From NCBI GenBank assembly GCA_001970855.1, contig LSSN01005031.1, positions 1 to 13,151 of the forward strand: 13,151 nt of DNA. The letters run 5' to 3'. Position 1 is the first letter of the stretch. Each line of letters begins with the position of its first letter. Below, one piece after another: positions 1 through 8,189 of the stretch. The notes under the pieces were generated by a model. It made no database searches. It worked only from the letters and a program-made list of their open reading frames with translations, and was not told the DNA's origin. The position numbers and the translations under genes are program-made. The stretch is from Smittium culicis (taxonomy: Eukaryota > Kickxellomycota > Harpellomycetes > Harpellales > Legeriomycetaceae).

Positions 1-476
1 AATCCTGGGAACTAGTACCAGTCTCGTGTTTAAGAGGTGTCTGGAAAAACATAATGCCATGGATATGCGACAATAATTTTATAGAAATAAGCAAAATGAT
101 TTCAAATTTAAAAATAGATTGCTTAAATATCTGTACAGGACTAGGTTATAAAGATCTAACATTGGATTATATAAACGACGCTCTTACAGATGAAAATTCT
201 GATGACGATGAATTTTATGAAGATTTATTGAATAACAATGAAAATTATCTAAGCTCAAATGAATAAAAAAATGATGAAATTCAAAGTGATATTAACTTTA
301 TTTCAAGACTAGGTAAATGAATCAATCTTATCGAAAAAGGGCTAACTATTTTTGATCAATCCGATGATAATAAGCTTAGATTAGAAACTATAAATTCAAA
401 AATCAGAAGAGATCTTCATAAATACTATGATATATTAAAGTGTTCAAAAAAAAAAAAAGCCAAAGCACAATGTTAA
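1..476 (+). pseudogene. C-terminal remnant of a Tigger/pogo-like DDE transposase
   Basis: The frame is already open at base 3, so the gene begins before the window. The first residues read SWELVPVSCLRGVWKNIMPW, which matches the C-terminal 'tLxxaWkklwP' region of pogo/Tigger transposases. An acidic stretch (DENSDDDEFYEDLL) follows, as in the 'eelveehxeELtxeeL' part of that family. A TAA at 264-266 ends the uninterrupted frame, but the same frame continues with family-like sequence: INLIEKGLTIFDQSDDNK, then a YYDILK...KKKK tail ending at the TAA at 474-476. That downstream part corresponds to the 'ieKgLxilexxDPNxeRf...YreiyxeKkk' tail of Tigger proteins. A TGA at 318-320 is a second in-frame stop. 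Seen: reading frame, stops and motifs. Family knowledge: the tail layout. Inferred: this copy is dead. The catalytic DDE core is upstream and cannot be seen. Confidence 0.72.
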
Positions 477-1078
477 ATTTTTATAAATTTAGATAAAACT
501 TTTTCTTACTTGTTAAATAAATAAAATGCTATATTTAATTTGCTTTATTAATAATAAATTATTTTTTTAAATAAAAAAGTAATAAATATAATTTGATATG
601 ATCTAGTGAAAAGGATGAATCTTTTTGTAGTGTAATCTCTATTAAAACTATTCTCATCTATAACATTTGTGTTACATAGCTCTTAAATTAAGTCAGGAAT
701 TTTGAGTTTGGTAATTTTTTTAATAAAAAAATACATTAATCGATTCTAAAAAGTATAAAGTAGGATAAGTTATTTATATTTTGTTTAGGAAGTATAGTTT
801 ATAAATATTACTTTATTCTATCAACCACACTTTTTTATTTTTTTATTTTTTAATTTTATGATCGAAAAGCATTTGAAATGATAAGAATTCTTTTATTGTA
901 TTTAATTCGTTTAGTTTCGCTTCACTTAGTTTCGTATTTTATTTATTAGTTTAAAGGAATTTAAAAAAAATAAAAATTAAATGAGTAAAAGGTGCTTTAT
1001 CAGATAATTTATATTTTATTGAGGTCTTGTATAAATAGAATGATTTAGGTGACTAAAATTAGCTTAAAAAAAGCTATT
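477..1078. other. AT-rich non-coding stretch
   Basis: I see no reading frame of note, RNA gene or clear terminal repeat here. The only small structure is a 9-bp direct repeat, TTAGTTTCG, at 911-919 and 926-934. The downstream terminal inverted repeat expected for a Tigger element could lie in this stretch, but its partner would be outside the window. Confidence 0.5.
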
Positions 1079-1335
1079 GAAAATTTCGCGTAAAATGAAA
1101 ATACTAATTTCGATTTTTTTTTTTTAAATAAGCTGTAAATACAGCAATGAAAAATTCTCATTTTTCGCGAATTTTTTAGTATTCACGATTCCTATCAAAC
1201 GCTTTTAATACTAACAGCTTAACTTTCTTATTTTTCGCGAATTTTATCGAACAAAAATTTTTACTAGAACAAATTTTACTAATTCTGCTGTAAATTGCGT
1301 AAAAATTGAATTTTGTTTTTCGCGAATTGCGAGGG
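1079..1335. repeat. Degenerate repeat cluster with TTTTTCGCGAATT cores
   Basis: In otherwise CpG-poor DNA, the core TTTTTCGCGAATT occurs at 1161-1173, 1231-1243 and 1316-1328. A related TTTCGCGT lies at about 1083-1090. Spacing is about 70-85 bp. The flanks are partly shared as well: CTGTAAAT occurs about 25-30 bp before the first and third cores, and an ACAGCTTAA-type sequence precedes the second. This looks like a decayed tandem repeat with a palindromic TTCGCGAA centre, possibly a protein-binding or structural element. Its function is unknown. Confidence 0.6.
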
Positions 1336-1344
1336 TTACCTGTA

Positions 1345-1475
1345 ACACTTTTTCTTATATCAAATTACACTAATTTATGGCAATACACACAAAAGAATAC
1401 TCATGCTCTCTCTTCTACTTCCAAGCCTCGAAATTAGTCATACCAACATTACTCTGAAATTTATTAAAGATTAAA
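1345..1475 (+). repeat. Upstream copy of a diverged direct repeat
   Basis: It shares three collinear anchors with 2084-2212: ACTTTTTCTTA (1347-1357), CTCTCTCTTCTACTTC (1406-1421) and GATTAAA (1469-1475). The spacings are 59 then 48 bp, against 57 then 48 bp in the other copy. The sequence between the last two anchors is also alignable around CCAACATT. No coding potential is visible. Confidence 0.55.
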
Positions 1476-1573
1476 TAATATTATGTGGTAAATAAAATAT
1501 AATTATAAACGCCATTAGTGATGCTAAAGTATTAAAATGATGGAAGCAAATAAGATTAATTAAAATCCCCCCA

Positions 1574-1641
1574 CACACCCTTAACAACATCATTTTGACG
1601 AAAATTACCTCAATTAACGTAAATTCTGCAGGATGGGTGTG
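1574..1641. repeat. Short inverted repeat CACACCC / GGGTGTG
   Basis: The 7-bp arms are CACACCC at 1574-1580 and GGGTGTG at 1635-1641, with about 54 bp between them. The outer flanks pair poorly. They stand out because they are G/C-rich in AT-rich DNA. They could be remnants of terminal repeats of a very small element, or chance. Confidence 0.3.
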
Positions 1642-1801
1642 AACAGGCAATTTAAAAATACGTTGATAAAAACTAGAATGTTTATAAACCTACGTACAGA
1701 TCGGATTGATCTCAATTATTAAACTCAAATCCAGAAAGATAATTTTTATGGGCGGTAGAGTTCAAAATATATATCGAATACATAATTTAATAGATCCCCA
1801 G

Positions 1802-1820
1802 CCGGATTTTAGAGATCCGG
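1802..1820. repeat. Small stem-loop CCGGAT-ATCCGG
   Basis: A perfect 6-bp inverted repeat: CCGGAT at 1802-1807 and ATCCGG at 1815-1820, around a 7-nt loop. It lies in a locally G/C-rich patch (about 1794-1826), with GATCC just outside on one side. It could form a hairpin. No poly-T run or neighbouring gene suggests a terminator. Confidence 0.35.
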
Positions 1821-2083
1821 GATTCCTTTATATTACTCTCTAAAAGAATAATTCTGATATAATGATTTAATTATGAAGCAAAAATTAATACAAAAATTAG
1901 ATACAAAATTTATATCAAATTTTAAATAATTCGACAAAACGTTGAAATATAGAGTTGAATTAAATTTTGTAACACTACCACAACTTAACGGGGGTTTTTT
2001 ATAAAAAAATTTCCAAAAAGCCTAAGAATTTATAATTATCATGGTAGCGGTTATTGATATAAAAAATTTATAGCAAAAAAAAA

Positions 2084-2212
2084 AAACTTTTTCTTACCTT
2101 AGAGCAAAAAATTCATTGTTAAAGCAAAAAATTATTTTTACTCTCTCTCTTCTACTTCAAAGAAACAAAAAATCGAACAGCCAATAATATTCGATATTTT
2201 TCATAGATTAAA
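2084..2212 (+). repeat. Downstream copy of the diverged direct repeat (in LINE-A leader)
   Basis: The anchors are ACTTTTTCTTA (2086-2096), CTCTCTCTTCTACTTC (2143-2158) and GATTAAA (2206-2212), in the same order and nearly the same spacing as at 1345-1475. It lies just upstream of the first ORF1-like codons of LINE-A, so it may belong to that element's 5' leader. A shorter direct repeat, AGCAAAAAATT, also occurs twice within it, about 20 bp apart (near 2103 and 2123). Confidence 0.5.
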
Positions 2213-2279
2213 AAAAAAAACCCTCCAAGTACATGTACAAATACACTTAAGCTCTCACGAACTTTGCCATAGTAACTAA

Positions 2280-3782
2280 GTGCTTTTCCAACAGCCAAGA
2301 TTAATTGAAACCATTAGTATCAGTACTCATCCACCTGAACCCCAAAGCTGAGCAAAAGTGTCATCATCTAATCTGAAGCCTCCTAAAGGCATCACATCAG
2401 TATCTAAGATTATTTACAAAAAGGTTAATTTATATTAACCTACATTTATTATGGATATGGATTATGGTAAAAAGCCAGAAGGAAAAAAGCTAATTAGTAT
2501 GGACGGCACCCCATTTAAATTAGGATGCAGGCTTAATGAGTTTAAGGTAGACATAGAAATCATCATCGAGGAAATTTTATGCCAAATTGACGAGATCCAG
2601 TCTTGCTTTGAAGTCGATGCTAAAAAAAAATACTGTTTTTAAAAATTAAAGACCAGACTGATAAAGAAATAGTTAAAAACAAAGAAATTAAATTTGAAGA
2701 CAAAATTATTGAATTCTGCGAAACAGTAAATTATAGCGACGAATAAAAGTTTATAACTATACCATCATATAATGGGCTATGTGTATGGGAGGTTGCTAAA
2801 AATTCCTATGAAGATTCAAAGGAAATAGGAGATATTATAGACTTAACTGCTCTCAAAAATACAAAATTTAACTCTTTCCAATCTAAGAGTATAAAAAATA
2901 TTTTCAAAACTAAAAATGACAGTGAAATTCCAAATATTATAAACGTCAACGAAGTCAAGATAGTTTTAATGTGGAGCGGGGGAAAAAAACTCGTACCCAA
3001 CGCAAAGATACATCACATTAGAAATGCGAATTCCCAGAAATAAAAATAAAAAACGAAAAAAAAAATTGAAAAGGTCAAAAAATAATACCTCGAAAAATAT
3101 TATAAAGGTATTTATTGAAGAATCGAACAAATATTTAAAAAATAACATTAAAATAATAGAAAATGATACATAGTAAATGACTCGTTAGCAGCACCAGACG
3201 TAAGGTTCATTTCTAGAAAAATTGAATTATTCGATACAAAGTCGATCTTTAAGGACAGCACTATTAAAATTAACACGCTCGAAAATAAAAATATACCAGA
3301 TGATATTGGAAGCGAGGTCGAAGTTTTTTGATTTCAGTCAAATATCATAAATATGGAAAAATAAGGAAAACTTATCGAGTCTCTTTAAATATGGTCGAAG
3401 CTTAACTAGAGAACCTATAGGTAGTATTGATAGTAATAACTTAAAAATCAGTAATATAAGAAAAAGTATAAGAAAAAAACAACTCTTGAGGAAAAGCTAG
3501 AGAGTATTAAAAATAGAAAAGAAATGGTGAAAAGAGGCGAAAATATATATTTCTGACCAATAATTTACCAGGACTAAGAGCAATTTAATCGCTGAATTGA
3601 ATGAATCGCTTGTAGAAACAAAATTCATTGAGGCTTGGGTTAAGCTAAGTAGAAACGATTGCTTAGATAAAAAAATAAGTCATCTTGATGGCGCTAATAC
3701 ATCTGACAATATTGTAATATAATTTAAAAATATTACACCCAAAATCGATTTAAAGAATTCTGAATCGATGGATGAGGAATAA
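2280..3782 (+). pseudogene. LINE-A ORF1 (nucleic-acid-binding protein), broken
   Basis: The frame opens after a TAA at 2277-2279 and reads a Pro/Ser-rich start containing STHPPEPQS, a TGA at 2349-2351 where Trp would suit, then AKVSSSNLKPPKG. A TAA lies at 2436-2438 and the first good ATG is at 2451. From there comes MDMDYGKKPEGKK...FKVDIE. At an A9 run (2622-2630) the frame shifts, and ILFLKIKDQTDKEI continues to 3043 with one stop (2744-2746). Then comes a basic, NLS-like stretch (RNKNKKRKKKLKR, from about 3036), another frame with VNDSLAAPDVRF (from 3173), a charged, possibly coiled segment near 3480-3545, and ETKFIEAWVKLSRND. The last stop is the TAA at 3780-3782. In L1-type elements ORF1 binds the RNA and forms the particle. 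That role is inferred from position; no zinc knuckle is visible. A homologous ORF1 remnant lies in LINE-B. Confidence 0.7.
2423..2440. repeat. Hairpin GGTTAAT-ATTAACC before the ORF1 ATG
   Basis: Perfect 7-bp arms (2423-2429 and 2434-2440) around a 4-nt loop, ending 10 bases before the ATG at 2451. It overlaps the in-frame TAA at 2436-2438. It might be a leader structure of the element, or a chance AT-rich palindrome. Confidence 0.4.
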
Positions 3783-3852
3783 CTCATCCCTAGAAACTAT
3801 CAAAATAAAATATATATATATAAAATATACAAACAATAAAAAATAAATAAAC

Positions 3853-5340
3853 ATGAATAGAAACAACATTACCTGGATAATCACCTTTAATTTTAAAGGT
3901 ATATCAAAAAATAAAAAGAAAAATCGACTTTTTCCTCATTTAAAAAAAATTGTTAAAGCAGATATTTTCTGCCTACATGAAATTAATATTAAACAAAAAG
4001 ATTAAATATTTTGATCCAACTATTGGCAAAACAAAGTAATCTGGATAAAATAAACTGCAACTATAATTAAAAATAATAGCAAAACTATAACAAATAGCAC
4101 TTTTTTTTTCAAGCGAGGATAAATATCACAAATATAATTACATCCAATAAAAATATAAAAAAATACTTAATCTTTATTTACCCAATAATCAAAAAGAAAG
4201 AAGAATCTTATTGGAATTTTTGCATGAAAAATTAATAAGCACGACAAACGAAAATGAAGGATTAATATTATTGGGTGATTTGAACATGGTCGAAAATGAA
4301 TATGAAGACATGTTCCCCACTAAAAAGACAAACAATAGTGAATGGTCTAAAATGAGCAAAATAATTCGCCAGTTCAATTTAAGCAACGTCATATCTGCAT
4401 TATTACCCAAAGAATGTATATATCTATATACATGGGAAAGTTACTCTGGAACCTAAAAATCGAGAATTGACCATATTATAATTCAAAATGAAATTTAAAA
4501 CACCGAAATAAAATTGGAATATGGTGTTTTAAAAGTTTATTTAGAATTGTTGTTAATTTTTATGAATTTAAAAATGGAAACACAAAAAAAAAACTAACTA
4601 ACTCATCTAAAATCTACAAATCATTCAGTATTTATACTTGTTTCTCTATACTGGGTTTATTAGTTCTAGCCTTGCTTTATAATACAGTTCTTTTTCACAA
4701 GCCACTTTTCCTTTGCAATCCGATTAGATATAATGTTATTATATTAATATTTTATCTCATAAAGAACCTTCCTACAAAGAACATTATATACTGAGGTAAC
4801 TAATTAATTAAAATATGCACCACTAGAAATTGGTATTCTTTATACTAAGAATTAAAGAACTTTTAATGTAAAAATTTTCTTTGTAATCTTTTCACCTTAT
4901 TTTCACATCACAACCGCTACTATAAATGAAATAGGCTCAACAGAATTTTCTGATCACAAATGCAAAACAATTAACGTACGCCTTAGTTTAGAAAATAAAA
5001 ACACGGGTAAAGGAAACTGGAAGCTTAATGTTAAGCTTCTAGAAAATGAAATAATAACCAATAAAATAAGTGATGCACTAAAAATGGAAATCAGATCTCT
5101 TGAAGAATGGATTGAAATAAAAAGTAAATGCAAAAACATATTTACAAAGTTCGGGAAAAAAGTTTAGCAAAAAAATGAAATTGATAGCTTAGAAATAACC
5201 AATAAAACTATTCGAAAAATGATTACTAGAGGGCGTATTAATAATGTAAATAAATAAATGCTTATTTCAGAACTAAAATCCAATGAAAAGAAAATAATAA
5301 AAATAAAAAAAGAAAAGTTGGATGGATGGAATAATAATAC
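3853..5340 (+). pseudogene. LINE-A ORF2, N-terminal apurinic endonuclease domain, split
   Basis: ORF2 probably starts at the ATG at 3853, 70 bases after the ORF1 stop. The domain nicks target DNA to prime reverse transcription. Visible blocks in order: ITWIITFNFKGI ('tWNvxGl'), KADIFCLHEINIKQKD (the 'DIxcLQEtx' box, with Gln changed to His and Thr to Ile), NLYLPNNQKERR, GDLNMVENEYEDMFP (GDxN at 4274-4285), then TWESYSGT, a TAA, and KSRIDHI (SRIDH at 4460-4474). After foreign DNA at 4520-4924 the frame resumes with NEIGSTEFSDHK (SDH at 4949-4957), and GKGNWKLN leads into the linker. In-frame stops include 4003-4005, 4012-4014, 4454-4456 and 5165-5167. The frame changes near 4110 and near 5345. 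Most catalytic motifs are still legible, which allows firm identification, but no active protein is possible. Confidence 0.88.
4520..4924. mobile_element. Unidentified insertion of about 405 bp inside the LINE-A endonuclease
   Basis: The coding sense breaks off shortly after SRIDHIIIQNEI...IKLE (about 4519) and resumes with NEIGSTEF (4925). In LINE-B the same two blocks are separated by only about 16 codons, so roughly 405 bp is extra here. The composition differs: the plus strand is richer in pyrimidines than the purine-rich LINE around it. No long reading frame is visible. It includes an A-run at about 4582-4591 followed by CTAACTAACTC. I see no convincing terminal inverted repeats. TA dinucleotides at both edges would allow a TA target duplication, but this is weak evidence. 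It could be a MITE or SINE-like piece. Confidence 0.6.
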
Positions 5341-5344
5341 TATC

Positions 5345-6951
5345 AAGATCCAATTGGAGTGAAAACAACGAGAAATCATATAAAATTTTCTTTGGACTTC
5401 TCAAGTCTAGAGAGAAAAAAAATTGATCAATGAGCTGTACAATACTGAAAATGAGTTAGTAACAGACATTGACAAAATAGGTAAATTTGTGCATACTCTC
5501 TATGATTTGCTATTTAAAAAAGGCGAAACAAATCAAATTTGTCAATTGAACCTAATTTCAAACATAGCGAACAAATTAAATAGTAAGGATCATCAGTTAC
5601 TGGATAGAAATATTGAACATAATGAAATAATAAACGCGATTGAGGGAACACCTAATAATAAAGCTCCAGGGGCAGATGGCTTATGCTTTGAATTCTATAA
5701 AAAGTTCAAAAAAGCTTTTACCAATCACCTCGCCAAGATTCTCAACAAGAAGATAGAAATGAAAAAATGGAATAGTATTAATGGTGGTTCAACAATTGTC
5801 CTAATCCCCAAAAAGGGAGACCTAAAGGACCTCAGAAATTATAGACCAATAAAACTAGCTAATTCTGATGAAAAAATATTTACAAAAACACTTGCTAATA
5901 GACTGCAAAAATTCATTTCTAATCTGATTGACACACGCCAATCAGGATTTATAAAAGATAGAAATGTATTTGACAACATCCACGCAACAAATTTTTTAAT
6001 AGAAAATAGTAAAATAAACCCCCAAATAACCAATGGTTACTTACTCATGCTTGACCAGGAAAAGGCCTATGATAGAGTTGATTGGGGCTATTTATTCAAA
6101 TGTCTAAAAGGTTTTGGTTTTACCCAAACATTCATAAAAAATATTAATATTTTTTATTTTGGTTCGAAAACAAGTGTTGTTATTAATAGATCGTTCAAAG
6201 CACCAATAAATATCAAACAGGTCCTTAGAAAAGGCGATCATCTATCTATATTTTTATAAAATTTAATTATTGAGCCTTTACTAATAATAATCGACAAAAA
6301 AATTAAATGAATACCAGTGGATAGCGAAAAATTCAAATAATTAGCATATGTAGATGATTTACTAATTGGAATTAATAATAAAAAAGATAAAGTTTGATAG
6401 AAGAATCATTAAAACTCCATTCGCTGGCATCGAATTCAAAAATAAACGTAGAAAACACAATATATATAAAATTACGAAACCCAAGAAACTGTTGGTTAGA
6501 AAAAAATTCAATTAAGCCGATGGAAACATTTAAATAACTCGGAATATACTTTACGCCAGAAGGAACAGATATTACCAAAAACCAAGGCGAATTATATTTA
6601 AAAATTGCGAATAAAATTAACAGGAGGAAAAACAGGAAAATTTCAATCAAAGGCAAAGTGTTGTTAGCAAATAATTTACTACTAGCAAAACTCTGGTACA
6701 CCGTGCACGTAATCCAATTTGATAATGCTTTTATTACAGGGGCCAAAAAGCTTATAAAAAACTTTATTTGGAACCATAGAAAAATCTATGTTAAAATTGA
6801 TAATCTAGAACTAGAAAAAAAGAACGGAGGATTGTGGTTGATAAATATAAATGCTCAATCAAAATTACTATTTATGAAATTTTTTAACGATTTTATAACA
6901 AATAAAATCACCATATGGAGAAACTTTGTTATTTCAACCTGCAACATTTAG
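5345..6951 (+). pseudogene. LINE-A ORF2, reverse transcriptase domain, broken
   Basis: The domain copies element RNA into DNA at the nicked site. The entry segment WSENNEKSYKIFFGLLKSRE (5355-5414) shifts frame at an A8 run (5415-5422) into the longest clean stretch, up to the TAA at 6257-6259. That stretch holds NKAPGADGL (from 5660), NYRPIKLANSDEKIF, RQSGFIKDRNVFDNIH and motif A, DQEKAYDRVDW (from 6053). Motif B is decayed, VLRKGDHLSIF instead of RQGDPLSP. After two stops, motif C reads LAYVDDLL (6341-6364), keeping both Asp but with Val for the usual Ala. A frame change near 6390 leads to SKINVE, LGIYFTPEG after an in-frame TAA replacing the usual Tyr, and KGKVLLANNLLLAKLWYT. Stops and frame changes make it non-functional. 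The apparent starts inside it are not real starts; the domain is a middle part of ORF2. Confidence 0.95.
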
Positions 6952-6954
6952 CAA

Positions 6955-8170
6955 ATAAATCAAACTCTTTTGAAAACGTGTTAGATTTATTGGTAAATAG
7001 AAAGACACCCAGAAATATTAACAGCTTTCCACCAATGTGGAAAGCATCTATAAAAACTTCAAAAAACTTGTACAAAATAAACTCCACTAACATTAATTAG
7101 TGGTCTTATGAAGAGACAAAATCGAGTGGAATAAAAAACATCAATAAGCTTATTGGCTTGAATCATATAAGGGCTGATATGAAATGGCTAATAGAAAACG
7201 AAATTAATAACTACGCTAAGTTTATAAAAAATGCGAATTAATTTTGTAAGACCACTAAGATTCCATATTCTCGATGAAAAACTACATTAAGCGAGTTATA
7301 ATACCTTTTCATAGGGAAACTAAAAATTAGTAGTTTAATGACACAAACCAGGAATTTGGAGTAATTCCCAGCGGGTTATTTACATTTTCAGATGCTCATA
7401 AAACCAAATTTCAATCCAAAATGGTAAGAAATATTATATAATTGATAAACTGTAAGAAGCCAATAATTGATCCCAAATGGGAAAAGATTGGTATAAAAGT
7501 TATAATAAACCCAGTTTTTAACTGGATATAATTTCACACAAACGATTTGGTGCCTAAAATAACCAGTCATGTATGGCTTCTCTTCCACAACGAAATTATT
7601 ACTGGAGAAAAAATCAGATCAATGAACAAAGGATTATTATGTCAAGCACAAAGATGCGGATCTTGAAAAGAAAGAAAAGAAACCACTCTGCACATCTACT
7701 TTGGATGCAAAAGAGTAAAAGATTTGTGGGAAAATTTTTATAGCTTTATATGCAAAAATTCATTCGACAATGGAATAGCCAGTAGATAGACTACTGAGGT
7801 AATTTTAAATTTTTTACAGCCAATAAATAGAAAAATTTCAAAGGTGGACATATTGTATGGACTAGCAATTTGGAACATAAATAGATAAGAGCCGAGGCTG
7901 CTATATCAGATAATTATATATCTGACGCAGGGATATTTAATAGGAGGAAACACGACATACAGCAAAAAATTAATATGAATTTTAAACATGCTAAAAAAAG
8001 AGAATCCTGGCTATAATAAGAACCAAATGGTTCTCAGTAGAGCCTGGAGCAAAGTTAGTGTTCAGAAACAGCTGATTTCTCCAATCTTGTCCTCTCTTTT
8101 ATTCTTTACTTATAATTCTATTACTCAATTTCTTTACTTAATAGTATACATAGTATTCTATTATAAATAA
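6955..8170 (+). pseudogene. LINE-A ORF2, C-terminal region with Cys/His motif, broken
   Basis: It follows the RT thumb after a frame change near 6950. The first part (to about 7250) includes SFENVLDLLVNRKTP and MKWLIENEINNYAKF. A third frame from about 7330 to the TAA at 8168-8170 includes TNDLVPKITSHVWLLFHNE, then CQAQRCGS, a TGA, and ETTLHIYFGCKRVKDLWENF. This gives a C-x4-C-x11-H-x4-C pattern (Cys codons at 7640 and 7655, His at 7691, Cys at 7706), corresponding to the zinc-binding 'CxxCg..ETxeHllfxCxxakxlW' segment at the end of many L1/Tx1 and plant LINE ORF2 proteins. NPGYNKNQMVLSRAWSKV is near the end and looks strongly conserved. In-frame stops include the TGA after CGS and another in KKLI*ILNML. 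The last 30 residues are hydrophobic and may not be original sequence. Confidence 0.8.
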
Positions 8171-8189
8171 ATTCGAATAAAAAAAATTT

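Larger units (their letters stand above)
1476..2083. other. Non-coding AT-rich stretch with two small inverted repeats
   Basis: It contains no supportable gene. It holds the inverted repeats listed at 1574-1641 and 1802-1820, between the two copies of the diverged direct repeat. Confidence 0.45.
2280..8170 (+). mobile_element. LINE-A: decayed L1/Tx1-type non-LTR retrotransposon
   Basis: The order is standard for an L1-type LINE: ORF1, a short spacer of about 70 bp, then ORF2 with apurinic endonuclease, reverse transcriptase, a conserved region after the RT, and a C-terminal Cys/His segment. All are on the plus strand with purine-rich coding sequence. The RT box DQEKAYDRV and the motifs RPIKLAN and LLANNLLLAKLWYT place it in the L1/Tx1 group as seen in early-diverging fungi (family knowledge). 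It is dead: at least seven frame changes, many stops, and a 405-bp insertion in the endonuclease. The 5' limit is uncertain, because the leader could reach back to about 2084. No clear poly-A tail or target-site duplication was found at the 3' end; the next element begins almost at once. Confidence 0.9.

Noticed and set aside
2327..2403. A possible last exon of a host gene on the minus strand, with a TTAG acceptor and a protein-like 24-residue frame ending in TGA
   Set aside because: The plus-strand frame over the same bases is in phase with LINE-A ORF1 and is equally protein-like, so one explanation covers both. No other minus-strand exon is visible.
6372..6746. A 124-codon minus-strand frame, and other minus-strand frames at 2806-3148, 4189-4410, 4954-5379, 5839-6033 and 7388-7588
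   Set aside because: They are antisense shadows of purine-rich LINE-A coding sequence, giving Leu/Phe/Ile-rich translations with no family resemblance.
1..8170. A reassigned genetic code, because several in-frame TGA codons fall where Trp would fit and many TAA codons fall where Gln or Lys would fit
   Set aside because: All three stop codons occur, one TAA replaces a conserved Tyr (before LGIYF), and LINE-A still needs at least seven frameshifts. Ordinary pseudogene decay explains everything.
7988..8170. A separate 60-residue gene
   Set aside because: It is in frame with, and directly continues, the LINE-A ORF2 C-terminus (NPGYNKNQMVLSRAWSKV) after an internal stop.
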